From: AP-15 sp963735445 | GTDB lineage: Bacteria > Pseudomonadota > Alphaproteobacteria > ATCC43930 > CGMCC-115725 | NCBI GenBank assembly: GCA_963735445.1 | Contig: CAVTLC010000053.1 | Coordinates: 62,001-126,000 of the forward strand | DNA: 64,000 nt | Direction of reading: 5' to 3' | Shown: piece after piece, positions 8,904 to 17,758 of the stretch | Numbering within the stretch: position 1 is the first letter of the stretch | How the letters are laid out: each line of letters begins with the position of its first letter | The notes under the pieces: model-generated | The model's database searches: none | Seen by the model: only the letters and a program-made list of their open reading frames with translations | What the model was told of the DNA's origin: nothing | Program-made: the position numbers and the translations under genes

Positions 8904-9914
8904 TTACAACTGCTCCCGCAGTCGCGGGTCGAGCAGCCCGTGCACCAGATCGGTCACAATGTTGACCGCGGTGTAAATCACCCCGACCAGCAGGGTGACG
9001 GCGAGCATGACCTTGTAGTCGGCGGTCAGGATCGCTTGCACCGCATAGTCACCGATCCCTGGCCAGTCAAAGATCGCTTCGACGACGACGGCGCCGGCGA
9101 TCAGCGCGCCAAACAGCAGCCCAATCTGCGTCACCGCGGCGATGACCGAGTTGCGCAGAACATAGACCCATATCAGGCGATGCCGCGGATAACCGACCGC
9201 GCGCTCGAACAGCACAAAGTCCTTCTGCAGGGTCTCGAGCATGCCGGCTCGGGTAAAGCGGGTGATCGTCGCCAGCCCACCAAGTGACAATGTCACTGCC
9301 GGCAGGACGAGATGCCGCAAAGCATCGCAAAACGCGTCAAAACGTCCGGCAAGCAAGCTGTCGATCAACAGCGAGCCGGTGATATCCGGCGGCGGCAGGA
9401 TGTCGGTGCCGAGCCTCCCGCGTAACGGCAGCCAGTGCAGCTGCATCGCAAACAGCATCTGCAGCATAATCGCAAACCAAAAGGCCGCCATCGCCACGCC
9501 GGTAATCGTAAACAGGCGCAGGGCAAAATCCGGCCAGCGATTGTGATACACCGCCGAAATCACGCCGAGCGGAATACCGAATACGGAGGCGATCAGCAGC
9601 GCCGACAAGGTCAGTTCCAATGTCGCCGGCAGGCGCTGGCGAATGTCGGCTCCGACCGGGCGATGCGAATACTGGCTCTCGCCGAAATTTCCGCGCAGCA
9701 CTTGGCCAAGATAGAGAATGAGCTGAACCCCAATTGGGCGGTCAAAGCCGAATTCGTGGCGGATCTGGGCGATTTGTTGTGGTGTCGCATTGTCGCCGGC
9801 GAGGGCCGCCGCGGGATCCGCAGGCACCACCCGCACCATCAGAAAGGTCATGACCAGGAGCCCGAAAAGCGACGGGACGGCATACGCAGCACGGCGCAGG
9901 ATAAAGCCTAGCAA
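8904..9914 (-). CDS. ABC transporter permease (DppB-like)
   Basis: A 336-residue permease of the DppB/OppB class, with the characteristic N-terminal segment 'FILRRAAYAVPSLFGLLVMTFLMVRVVPADP', the conserved 'GLDRPIGVQ'-like segment here written FGFDRPIGVQ, and the coupling region 'AVGYPRHRLIWVYVLRNSVIAAVTQ'. The start is a TTG: no ATG is available, and GGAGG stands about eight bases upstream of this TTG, which decides it. It follows the substrate-binding-protein gene by 34 bases and is followed without gap by the DppC-like permease. Confidence 0.84.
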   Translation of the reverse strand: MLGFILRRAAYAVPSLFGLLVMTFLMVRVVPADPAAALAGDNATPQQIAQIRHEFGFDRPIGVQLILYLGQVLRGNFGESQYSHRPVGADIRQRLPATLELTLSALLIASVFGIPLGVISAVYHNRWPDFALRLFTITGVAMAAFWFAIMLQMLFAMQLHWLPLRGRLGTDILPPPDITGSLLIDSLLAGRFDAFCDALRHLVLPAVTLSLGGLATITRFTRAGMLETLQKDFVLFERAVGYPRHRLIWVYVLRNSVIAAVTQIGLLFGALIAGAVVVEAIFDWPGIGDYAVQAILTADYKVMLAVTLLVGVIYTAVNIVTDLVHGLLDPRLREQL

Positions 9915-9948
9915 GCGGTCGTCCTCCGCTAACGAAAACCCGCCCGCC

Positions 9949-11532
9949 TCATGCTGCGAGATGCATCCAGCGGACTTCGCCGCCCGATCCGACCGGGCAA
10001 TGGCGAAAGCCTTGGACGCGGTTCGCCAAGCCGACCACCTCGATATGGTTGTAGATCCAGATATCGGGTGAATCGGCGACGATCATTCGGGCCGCCTGTT
10101 CGTAAAGGGGCGCACGATCCTCCTGTTCGACCAGCGCGCGGGCCTTGCGCAATAGCGCGTCTACCTTCGGGTTGGTGTACCAACACGACGCCTTCCAAGT
10201 GCCGTGAAAGCGGCTGTCGTACATCTGGCCGATCCAATTGTCGGGGTCGACGTAATAGGTGCTCACCCAATGGATCCACATATCGGGTGTGGTCTCCGCC
10301 TTACTCGAAACGCTGGTCAGATTGGCAAAGGTGTCGCTGACCAGTTTCAGATTGACCCCGATGGTGGCGAGATCACTCTGGAACAGCTGCCCGGCCTGCA
10401 CCGTCTGCTCGAGCGGCTGCTGCACATGCAATTCGATCGGCCGTTTGATTGGCGCACCCTCGGCCACCGCTTTGTCGAAATATTCCTTGGCCTTGGCCAA
10501 ATCGTAATCATAGCCCTTTTCGTCTTTTGGATAGCCCCAGAGGTTATTGGGTATTGGCGATGTATTGCGGGTCGCATAACCTTTCACGATTTCATTAATG
10601 AATCCGTCATAATTGAAGGCATGAGCAAAACATTTGCGCGCGTTTATATTGTCGAACGGTGGTTTTGTATTGTTCATGCGGATCACAAACAGCCGCATCG
10701 TCTGGTTCTTGGCAATGTGGGCATTCGGCGCTTTTTGAATGCGCTCGATCTGGTCCACCGGCAGATTGCTGTCGGTCATGTCGAGCGAGCCGTTGAGCAA
10801 CGCCAATACTCTCGTCGATGTCACCTGGGCCGGGCGCCAGCTGACCGCCGCAACCGGCCGCGGATTATCGCTCCAGCCCATAAAATGATCGGGATTTCGC
10901 TCCATATCGAGATGTTCGAGCGGCACGTAGGTTGACGGGTTGACCCGGTAAGCGCCGGAGCCAGCCTGGTTCGAGGCGAGCCAAGTCGCGGCCCAGTCAC
11001 CGTTATTCTCATGCGCCTTGATGACCCGCGGATTGACGATGGCGACCATCGGGATCGTTGCAAAGAACGGCCCGAACGGCTTTTCCAGCTTGAAGCGAAC
11101 CAGATACGGTTCCGGCGCGGTGACCGACTCCGATTTGATGACGGTCAGAAATGGTGCGGATGGCGCTTTGTTGAGCCCGAGCAGGCGCTGAAAGCTGTAG
11201 ACAACATCGGCGGCCGTGAGCTCGCTGCCATCATGGAATTTGACGCCTTGCCGCAGCTTCAAATCCCAAGTGAGGCCGTCTGGCGAGGCGGTATAGCTGA
11301 CCGCCAGCCAGGGGCGCATCTTCGCCGGATTGTCCTCCCAACGATAAAGGTTGTCATAAGCGTTGAGCGCGTAATCGGTTGCCGCGACATCGAGCACCTG
11401 ATGCGGATCAAGATTGGCCGGCATGTTAAAGCCGGGCACAAGGGTATTGGCGCTCTCGGCATGCGCCGATAACGTCGGGGCCAGCATTGCAGCGCCGGCC
11501 AATGTCGCAAATTCCCGTCGCGTCATCTGCAT
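9949..11532 (-). CDS. ABC transporter substrate-binding protein, family 5, Tat-exported
   Basis: A 527-residue periplasmic solute-binding protein of the extracellular family 5 (DppA/OppA type). The N-terminus MQMTRREFATLAGAAML has a twin-arginine motif and hydrophobic stretch followed by 'AHAES', so Tat export in folded form is likely. Inside, 'LTWDLKLRQGVKFHDGSELTAADVVYS' is the family signature, and 'NINARKCFAHAFNYDGFI' the second conserved region. GAGGAG lies about nine bases before the chosen ATG. It is first in the importer operon and should set its specificity; related proteins bind peptides, opines, nickel or glutathione, and I cannot choose between them from sequence alone. Confidence 0.85.
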   Translation of the reverse strand: MQMTRREFATLAGAAMLAPTLSAHAESANTLVPGFNMPANLDPHQVLDVAATDYALNAYDNLYRWEDNPAKMRPWLAVSYTASPDGLTWDLKLRQGVKFHDGSELTAADVVYSFQRLLGLNKAPSAPFLTVIKSESVTAPEPYLVRFKLEKPFGPFFATIPMVAIVNPRVIKAHENNGDWAATWLASNQAGSGAYRVNPSTYVPLEHLDMERNPDHFMGWSDNPRPVAAVSWRPAQVTSTRVLALLNGSLDMTDSNLPVDQIERIQKAPNAHIAKNQTMRLFVIRMNNTKPPFDNINARKCFAHAFNYDGFINEIVKGYATRNTSPIPNNLWGYPKDEKGYDYDLAKAKEYFDKAVAEGAPIKRPIELHVQQPLEQTVQAGQLFQSDLATIGVNLKLVSDTFANLTSVSSKAETTPDMWIHWVSTYYVDPDNWIGQMYDSRFHGTWKASCWYTNPKVDALLRKARALVEQEDRAPLYEQAARMIVADSPDIWIYNHIEVVGLANRVQGFRHCPVGSGGEVRWMHLAA

Positions 11533-11740
11533 TGCGGTGTCTCCTCGGCGGGAGGTCGGCGCTCCCTTGACGCAATGCAGCAAAGACTATGCCAGCGGCC
11601 CGATCAGCCCTGGTCCGGAATCAGCCCTCTTGGGCGCCAGGCTCACAAGCAGCAGACGCATCGATTTCTGCTGATTTGCCCACGGCAAAGTCTCACGATA
11701 AAACGAGGCGGCTCCAGCCGGCGATTTTCAAGGAACAGCG

Positions 11741-12433
11741 ATGGGCGAGACCACGTTGCGCAGCGGGATGCTGGTGTTCCCGAATTTGACCCAGCTCGAC
11801 CTGACCGGTCCCTACGAGGTTTTGGCTCGGCTGCCCGGCGCTGAGACCCGACTGTTGTGGAAGGACCTCGACCCGGTGCGCTCGGAGCACGGGATGAGGA
11901 TTTCGCCCGATACGACTTTTGCCGATTGCCCGCCGCTCGATCTGGTGCTGGTGCCGGGCGGCGCCGGCATCAACCCGCTGCTCGAAGATGCAGAGGTGCT
12001 GGGGTTTCTGCGCCGCGCCGCGGCCGAGGCGCGCTATGTCGTCGGGATCTGCACCGGCTCCTTGGTGCTGGGTGCGGCGGGATTGCTGCGCGGCAAGCGC
12101 GCCGGTACGCACTGGATGTCGCGCGAGCTGTTGCGTGCGTTTGGCGCCGAGCCGGTCGCCGAGCGTGTCGTCGTCGACGGCAACATCTTCACCGGTGGCG
12201 GGGTCACCGCCGGAATCGACGTGGCGCTGACCGTCGCTGCCGAGATTTCCGGCCGTGCGGCGGCCGAAGCGATCCAACTCGGCATCGAATACGATCCGGC
12301 GCCGCCCTTTGTCTCCGGTTCACCCGAAAAAGCCGATCCCGCGGTGCTGACGCAGGTACTCGCCCGCAGCGAACCGCGCCAGCGCGACCGCGCCGAACGA
12401 GTCGCCCGCGCGGCGAAAGCGCTCGGCTTATGA
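11741..12433 (+). CDS. DJ-1/PfpI family protein resembling isonitrile hydratase
   Basis: A 230-residue DJ-1/PfpI-fold protein. The nucleophile elbow is 'GICTGSLVLGAAGLL' with Cys104, and Asp20 in 'TQLDLTGPYEV' and Thr105 occupy the positions used by Pseudomonas isonitrile hydratase, which converts isonitriles to N-substituted formamides. 'KRAGTHW' after the elbow also matches that branch. It is divergent from the importer operon across about 208 bases, and its TGA overlaps the ATG of the next amidase gene, so the two are translated together. The family also contains transcription-factor-like and protease-like members; the lack of an AraC domain argues against a regulator. Confidence 0.75.
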   Translation: MGETTLRSGMLVFPNLTQLDLTGPYEVLARLPGAETRLLWKDLDPVRSEHGMRISPDTTFADCPPLDLVLVPGGAGINPLLEDAEVLGFLRRAAAEARYVVGICTGSLVLGAAGLLRGKRAGTHWMSRELLRAFGAEPVAERVVVDGNIFTGGGVTAGIDVALTVAAEISGRAAAEAIQLGIEYDPAPPFVSGSPEKADPAVLTQVLARSEPRQRDRAERVARAAKALGL

Positions 12434-13620
12434 CACAGGACACTGCGCGCTATCAGGGATTTGTCGACGAATTGTTCCGTCTCGGCCTCGTCGATGCCGA
12501 AAAGCGCGACTTTCTGCATCGCGGGCTGGCGGATGCAGCCGGCTCGCCACTCGCGCCGTTCACAAAGCCGACTGCGGCCAGACACAGAGTATCGCAGCAG
12601 GCGGCCGAACGCGCGGCTGCGGCAGGGCTGGTAACGCGCACGGACAGCACGCTGCGGATCGGCAGCGGTCCCGAAACCGTGCATTGGGGCTATTTTTCAG
12701 GCGCGCTGGATCCGATCGCCTTTGTCCGGCCTGGCGAGACGGTCACGATCGACACGGTCTCGCATGAAGGGCTGGTCGCTGATCAGGGCTCCCCCGAGGC
12801 ATTTTTCGCCCGTTTCGGCATTCCGCGCGAACAGGTTCTGGCCGATGCCGTCGCGATCTACTCGAAGGTTCAGCACAGCGGGCTCGGGCCGCACATCGTT
12901 TCCGGGCCGCTCCATGTCGAGGGCGCCGAGCCGGGCGACGTGCTTGCAGTGCACATCCTCGAAGCAACGCCGCGCACCCCTTACGGCGTCAATTCGATGC
13001 GCACGACAAAGGGTGGGCTACCGGACGAATTCACCCTCAACCGCAGCATCGTGATCCCATTCGATCTCGATCGCGGCCGGGCGTTATTTGCTCCAGGCAT
13101 CGAGGTCCCTCTGAAGCCGTTTTTCGGGATCATGGCGACCGGGCCGGCGGGCAGTCTCGGGCGGGTCTCATCGATACCGCCGGGCGCCCATGGCGGTAAT
13201 ATCGATCTTAAGGAACTGACGGCCGGATCGACATTTTACTTGCCGGTCCATGTGCCGGGAGCCTTGTTCATGGTCGGCGACGGTCATGCCGCACAGGGCA
13301 ACGGCGAGGTCGATCTGACCGCGATCGAAACGTCGCTGACCGGTGTCTTTCGCTTCGAACTGCTCAAGGGCCGGCCATTGACGTGGCCGCGGGCCGAAAC
13401 GCCGACCCATTGGATCGCGATCGGTTTGCACGAGAACCTCGACGAGGCGATGAAGATCGCCATCCGCGAGACGATCGACTTTCTGGTCTGCGAGAAAGGT
13501 CTGACTCGCGAGGACGCCTATGCGCTCGCCAGCATTGCCGTCGATTTCGAAGTCACTCAGGTCGTCGACGGCGTCAAAGGCATCCATGCGATGATCCCAA
13601 AGGCGATCTTCACCGGTTGA
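12430..13620 (+). CDS. Acetamidase/formamidase family amidase (first copy)
   Basis: A 396-residue FmdA/AmdA-fold amidohydrolase. Family marks are 'TVHWGYFSG', 'GPLHVEGAEPGDVLAVHILE', 'PGAHGGNIDLKEL' and 'GALFMVGDGHAAQGNGEVD', the last carrying the conserved metal-binding and catalytic residues. It starts in an ATGA overlap with the isonitrile-hydratase-like gene. A leading ~60-residue segment before the amidase core ('MTQDTARYQGF...') is longer than in simple formamidases and contains a short helix-rich region. The natural substrate is unknown; short amides, formamide and longer N-formyl compounds are all possible. Inference from coupling: it may hydrolyse the formamide product of the preceding enzyme. 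Confidence 0.8.
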   Translation: MTQDTARYQGFVDELFRLGLVDAEKRDFLHRGLADAAGSPLAPFTKPTAARHRVSQQAAERAAAAGLVTRTDSTLRIGSGPETVHWGYFSGALDPIAFVRPGETVTIDTVSHEGLVADQGSPEAFFARFGIPREQVLADAVAIYSKVQHSGLGPHIVSGPLHVEGAEPGDVLAVHILEATPRTPYGVNSMRTTKGGLPDEFTLNRSIVIPFDLDRGRALFAPGIEVPLKPFFGIMATGPAGSLGRVSSIPPGAHGGNIDLKELTAGSTFYLPVHVPGALFMVGDGHAAQGNGEVDLTAIETSLTGVFRFELLKGRPLTWPRAETPTHWIAIGLHENLDEAMKIAIRETIDFLVCEKGLTREDAYALASIAVDFEVTQVVDGVKGIHAMIPKAIFTG

Positions 13621-13699
13621 CCGCAATCCCGGGGGCACCGCTGCTTGCGTCGGGCATGGGTTGTGCATAGCCTCGCCGGCACTTCGCAGGAGGGCGGGT

Positions 13700-14824
13700 A
13701 TGAAAAGCATCACCGTCGATTATACAAAGCCGCTCGCCGAGGAACCGGACAAAGGCCATAACCGCTGGCACGAAGCGATCCCGCCGATCGTCGAGGCCGA
13801 ACTCGGCGAGGAAGTCGAGATCGAGACCCGCGACGCCTTTGACGGCCAGATCACGTCGTCAACGACCGCGCCGGATCTGCTGCACTGCGATCTCAACCGC
13901 GTCCACGCGCTGACCGGGCCGGTCTATGTTGCCGGCGCCGCCCCGGGCGATCTGCTCGAAGTCGAGATCTGCGACATGAAGCCGGCGGCCTTTGGTTATA
14001 CCGTGCAGGTGCCGGGTTTCGGCTTTTTGCGCGACGCCTTTCCCGAGCCGCACATTGTCAAATGGTCGATCAAGGACGGCTTTGCCGAGTTGGCCGATCT
14101 GCCCGGTGTACGCATCCCCGACGGTTCGTTTGTCGGCGTGATCGGGGTCGCGCCTTCGCGGCAACTGCGCGAGACGGTCCAGCGCCGCGAGGCCGCTCTC
14201 GCAGCGCGCGGCGGTGTGGCGTTGCCTCCCGAAGCCAAGGGGGCCGTGCCGGGCGGCGAGCCGATCGCGTCCGAGGCGTTGCGGACGATCCCGCCGCGCG
14301 AGAACGGCGGCAATCTCGACATCAAGCAGCTCAGCAAAGGGGCGCGGCTGCTGCTGCCGGTGTTTGTCGACGGCGCGTTGTTCTCGGTCGGCGATGCGCA
14401 TTTCGCTCAAGGCGATGGCGAGGCCTGCGGCACCGCGATCGAAATGTCGGGATCGATCCTGGTCCGCTTTTCCTTGCACAAGGGCGAGGCCCAGCGCCGC
14501 GGCATCCGCTTCCCGCGGTTTCAGCGCAACGATTACTATTTCCCGCCGGAACTCGCCGCCCCGCGACGCTTTCTGGCGACCACCGGCATGTCGATCCGTC
14601 CCGATGGCACCAACGAGAGCGAAGACACGACCTTGAGCGCGCGCAACGCCTTGCTGTCGATGATCGATTTGTTGGTCGAGCGCGGCTGGACGCGGCAGCA
14701 GGCCTACGCCATCTGCAGCGTTGCGGTCGATCTGAAGATCAGCGAACTGGTCGACGTACCGAACATGGTCGTCAGCGCCTTTTTGCCGCTCGATTTATTT
14801 GGCAAGGACAACGCCGCCCGGTGA
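13700..14824 (+). CDS. Acetamidase/formamidase family amidase (second copy)
   Basis: A 374-residue FmdA/AmdA protein, a different branch from its neighbour. It has 'GPVYVAGAAPGDLLEVEICD', 'PPRENGGNLDIKQLSKGA', 'GALFSVGDAHFAQGDGEACGTAIE', which is the family's catalytic region, and a C-terminal stretch 'NALLSMIDLLVERGWTRQQAYAICSVAVDLKISELVD'. AGGAGGGCGGGT precedes the ATG, so the start is well supported. It follows the first amidase by 79 bases. Full-length formamidases are about 400 residues, so nothing appears missing. This copy is the one closer to known formamidases in its acidic middle section; substrate not determined. Confidence 0.82.
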   Translation: MKSITVDYTKPLAEEPDKGHNRWHEAIPPIVEAELGEEVEIETRDAFDGQITSSTTAPDLLHCDLNRVHALTGPVYVAGAAPGDLLEVEICDMKPAAFGYTVQVPGFGFLRDAFPEPHIVKWSIKDGFAELADLPGVRIPDGSFVGVIGVAPSRQLRETVQRREAALAARGGVALPPEAKGAVPGGEPIASEALRTIPPRENGGNLDIKQLSKGARLLLPVFVDGALFSVGDAHFAQGDGEACGTAIEMSGSILVRFSLHKGEAQRRGIRFPRFQRNDYYFPPELAAPRRFLATTGMSIRPDGTNESEDTTLSARNALLSMIDLLVERGWTRQQAYAICSVAVDLKISELVDVPNMVVSAFLPLDLFGKDNAAR

Positions 14825-14897
14825 AACCAGGCGACGGCCGGATTGTTTGGCGTTTTCGACTACGCGGAGTCCAGCAGATAGCGCGCATCCCGCCCAC

Positions 14898-14965
14898 CGC
14901 TCGCCTTACCGGCGAAGGCCGGTATCCACGGCTGCCATGGGTCCCGGCTTTCGCCGGGAAGACGA
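14898..14965. repeat. Intergenic palindromic repeat (PAKAGTH-type)
   Basis: Between the second amidase and the aldo/keto reductase lies a block with arms reading ACCGGCGAAGGCCGGTATCC and CCCGGCTTTCGCCGGGAAG. Translated it gives the 'PAKAGTH'/'PAFAGKT' peptides seen over and over as false ORFs in alphaproteobacteria, so it is a dispersed REP-like element rather than a gene. The rest of 14825-15091 shows only the ribosome binding site of the next gene (GAGAGGAAT). Confidence 0.65.
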
Positions 14966-15091
14966 AGGCGGTCCAGCGCTTAGTCTCTAGCAGCACAGAC
15001 TGTGCGTCTCCGTTAGCTTGACGCGGCACGTCGCCAAAGGAGACGCTGAGCGTTCACCTGATAAATACTTCACGGACGAGAGGAATAGTCA

Positions 15092-16093
15092 ATGAACAGT
15101 AAAGTGGTTATGGAACGGCGCCGGCTCGGCAAGGATGGGCCGGAGGTGTCGGCGATCGGACTCGGCTGCATGTCGCTGTCCGGGGTTTATGGCAAAAGCG
15201 ACGACGCGGCCGGGGTCGCGCTGATCCATCGCGCGCTCGAGCTCGGCGTCGATCATTTCGACAGTTCGGACATGTATGGCTGGGGCCAGAACGAGGAGTT
15301 GCTCGGCCGTGCCTTGAAGGGGCGGCGCGACGGCGTGGTGATCGCCACCAAATTCGGCCAGACGCGGCGGCCGGGCGGCGCCAACGGTGTCGACGGGAGC
15401 CCGGCATATGTCGCGCAGGCCTGCGAGGCGAGCCTGAAACGGCTCGGTGTCGATGTCATCGATCTCTATTACCAGCACCGCGTCGACCCGGCAGTGCCGG
15501 TCGAGGACACGGTCGGCGCGATGGCGCGGCTCGTCGAGCAGGGCAAGGTGCGGTATCTCGGCTTATGCGAGGCCCGGCCCGAACGCATCCGGCGCGCCCA
15601 CCAGACCCATCCGATCGCCGCGGTGCAAAGCGAGTTCTCATTGCTGTACCGCGAGGAGGCGACCGAGACCCGCGAACTGACCCGCGATCTCGGGATTTCT
15701 TTTGTCGCCTACGCCCCGCTCGGTCGCAGCCTGTTGGCCGGCGTTGTGCCCGATTTCGATAATCTCGCCGAGGGCGACACCCGTGGCCGCCATCCGCGCT
15801 TTATGGGCGACAATTTCGCCAAGAACCGCGCGCTGGTCGGCCGGATCGAGGCGATTGCGCACGAAAAAGGCTGCACACCGGCGCAGCTGGTATTGGCGTG
15901 GCTGTTGGCGCAAGGGCCGGACGTGATCCCGATCCCCGGAACCAAGCACATCGCCCGCCTCGAGGAAAACCTGGGGGCAATCAAAGTCAGCCTGACCTCG
16001 GCCGATATCGATCGCATCTCGACCGCGATCCCGATCGGCGCCGCGGCTGGCACCCGCTACCCCGAAGGCGGCATGCGCGGCGTGTACATCTGA
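15092..16093 (+). CDS. Aldo/keto reductase
   Basis: A 333-residue NADPH-dependent aldo/keto reductase of the AKR13-like group. The catalytic tetrad can be seen: Asp in 'GVDHFDSSDMYGWG', Tyr five residues on, Lys in 'VIATKFG', and His in 'LYYQHRVDP'. The C-terminal cofactor site is 'IPIPGTKHIARLEEN'. It reduces aldehydes or ketones to alcohols in the cytoplasm; the physiological substrate is unknown. GAGAGGAATAG precedes the ATG; a second ATG six codons in (MERRRLG) could also serve. It stands alone between repeats. Confidence 0.87.
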   Translation: MNSKVVMERRRLGKDGPEVSAIGLGCMSLSGVYGKSDDAAGVALIHRALELGVDHFDSSDMYGWGQNEELLGRALKGRRDGVVIATKFGQTRRPGGANGVDGSPAYVAQACEASLKRLGVDVIDLYYQHRVDPAVPVEDTVGAMARLVEQGKVRYLGLCEARPERIRRAHQTHPIAAVQSEFSLLYREEATETRELTRDLGISFVAYAPLGRSLLAGVVPDFDNLAEGDTRGRHPRFMGDNFAKNRALVGRIEAIAHEKGCTPAQLVLAWLLAQGPDVIPIPGTKHIARLEENLGAIKVSLTSADIDRISTAIPIGAAAGTRYPEGGMRGVYI

Positions 16094-16113
16094 CCGTCAT
16101 AGGCGATCTCGCG

Positions 16114-16183
16114 CGAGATTGCTTCCACTGCACTCGCAATGACGAGACGAGGTCATTGCGAGGAGCGCGGCGGCAAACCAATC
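16114..16183. repeat. Dispersed repeat, inverted pair of 'GTCATTGCGAGGAGCG' elements
   Basis: Two facing copies of the same element: GAGATTGCTTC...CGCAATGAC on one side and GTCATTGCGAGGAGCG...CCAATC (16152-16183) on the other. The second arm matches, with a few changes over 32 bases, the element at 58653-58684. This family is common between genes in alphaproteobacteria. It falls between the convergent aldo/keto reductase and lactonase genes and could fold into a long hairpin in the 3' ends of both transcripts. Confidence 0.7.
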
Positions 16184-16207
16184 CCGACGACCGCAGTCCT
16201 AGCCGTG

Positions 16208-17344
16208 TCAGCGCAAATCGACGATTTCGATCCAGTTCGGCATCTTGCCCATCGGATAGTGCTCGATCGGGGTGAGCGCGCCCGATTGCGGGTCGATGCG
16301 GTAGACGGTCATCGCGTTCGAATCGAGCCCGACCGACAAAAGAAAACGGCCGCGCGGGTCGATGTTAAAGCCGCGTGGCGTCTTCTCGGTCGGCCAGTGC
16401 CCGATCGGCGACAAGGTGCCCTTTTCCGGGTCGATGCGATAACCGGCCAAGGTGCTGGTCTTGCGCTCGCTTCCATAGAGAAAACGACCGTCCGGCGTCA
16501 CGTGCAGATCGGCGGCGGCAGGCTGCGCGGTGAAGCCCTCCGGCCGCGCGTCGACAAATTGCAGTTCGGTTAATGTCCCGTTCGCTGGGTCAATCGCATA
16601 GGCGCCGATCGTGTCGGTGGTCTCAGTGATCAGGTACAGGAAGCGCCGGCTGGGGTGCAATGCCATATGGCGCGGCCCAGCGCCGGGCTTGGTATGAACC
16701 TCGCCGGGACCGTTGGGGGATAATGTCCCGGTCGAGGGATCGAATATCCACTCCATGACGATGTCGCTGCCGAGACTCGTCGCATAGCAATGCTTGTTCT
16801 CGGCATCGACCATGATGCAATGCGATTTGGGCCGGTTTGGAATGATCTGTGTTGTTTTCTCGACGACCTTGCCATCGGCGGCGATCGGGTTGATCGTCAG
16901 CTTGTTGCCCGGATAGGAAGCGCTGAGCAGAAACCGCCCGCTGCGATCGGTTATGATGTAGGCCATGCTGTCGGCAAGCGGCGTCGTCCCGACATGGGTC
17001 AGATGCCCGCTCGCGCGGTCGATCGCAAAGCTCGAGGCCGGAAAATTGTCACTGCGCAATGCGGCAATGATGAACCGGCGATCGGGTGTTACCGCCATCG
17101 GCATGCTGGCGGGCGATGGTTTGTCGGTACCGGGAACCGGGACCTTGTCGATCATCGTCAACTCGCCGCTGTCGCGGTTCATTGCGAGGGCGAAGATCTC
17201 CTTGCTCCCGGCATTCGACACATAGACGACCGTATCCGGCCCGTTTGCGGCGACGGCTTTTCGCGCAACAATCAGCGGGGCCGGCAGCACCACGCTGCCA
17301 AGGCCCAGCGCGAGCATCCGTCTTCGCGTCAGCCGTCTTCTCAT
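16208..17344 (-). CDS. Lactonase-fold seven-bladed beta-propeller protein, Tat-exported
   Basis: A 378-residue protein of the 6-phosphogluconolactonase-type beta-propeller family (YbhE/Pgl2-like). The N-terminus MRRRLTRRRMLALGLG has twin arginines and a hydrophobic core, then 'VAANGPDTVVYVSNAGS', so it is probably a Tat-exported periplasmic protein rather than the cytosolic enzyme of the pentose phosphate pathway. Repeated blade motifs are 'DRRFIIAAL', 'SGRFLLSAS', 'SRRFLYLI', 'DGRFLYGSE' and 'RGRFLLSVG'. The ATG at 17342-17344 has GGAGGAA at eight bases; a GTG two codons earlier sits too close to it. Function in the periplasm is not known. A decayed copy of its 3' end lies just upstream at 17418-17580. 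Confidence 0.78.
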   Translation of the reverse strand: MRRRLTRRRMLALGLGSVVLPAPLIVARKAVAANGPDTVVYVSNAGSKEIFALAMNRDSGELTMIDKVPVPGTDKPSPASMPMAVTPDRRFIIAALRSDNFPASSFAIDRASGHLTHVGTTPLADSMAYIITDRSGRFLLSASYPGNKLTINPIAADGKVVEKTTQIIPNRPKSHCIMVDAENKHCYATSLGSDIVMEWIFDPSTGTLSPNGPGEVHTKPGAGPRHMALHPSRRFLYLITETTDTIGAYAIDPANGTLTELQFVDARPEGFTAQPAAADLHVTPDGRFLYGSERKTSTLAGYRIDPEKGTLSPIGHWPTEKTPRGFNIDPRGRFLLSVGLDSNAMTVYRIDPQSGALTPIEHYPMGKMPNWIEIVDLR

Positions 17345-17417
17345 TGTCACTTCCTCCCGATTAACCCCGCTGTATTTGCGGGAGTGATCATTCCGACCTG
17401 CGACGATAGACCTGTGA

Positions 17418-17580
17418 GGCTCAGCGCAGATCGACGATTTTGATCTCAGTTGGGCATTTCACCGCGCCGGTATTGCCGTAACGACGCGAGCGCGCCGCTC
17501 TCCGCGTCGATTGCCGACACTGTCATTGCGTTCGAACTGAGGTCAGCCGCGAGCAGAAAGCGGCCGCGGGACGCTCCAGT
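17418..17580 (-). pseudogene. 3'-end remnant of a second lactonase-fold gene
   Basis: About 50 codons that repeat the end of the neighbouring lactonase-fold gene: 'RGRFLLAADLSSNAMTV', 'AIDAESGALASL', 'GEMPN' and finally 'IVDLR'. Compared with the intact gene, TGG after MPN is spelled TGAG, an insertion that puts a stop in place of Trp. No upstream part of the gene is recognisable in 17581-17758, so this is a truncated tandem duplicate. The remaining sequence to the next gene holds nothing I can name. Confidence 0.7.
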
Positions 17581-17758
17581 CGGCACAGCCCGCGCTCACG
17601 ACCCTGCATCGCTTCGATCATTTGCTGCTGTGAAACAATGGCATCCGTCGAATAGGAAAAGGCACTCACTTCCAGCGCCAGCCATACCCCTGTATCTGTC
17701 CGGAAATTTAGTTCGTCGGCACATCCCTCCGCGGGCCGGCAGATGAAGCATACGTTGC

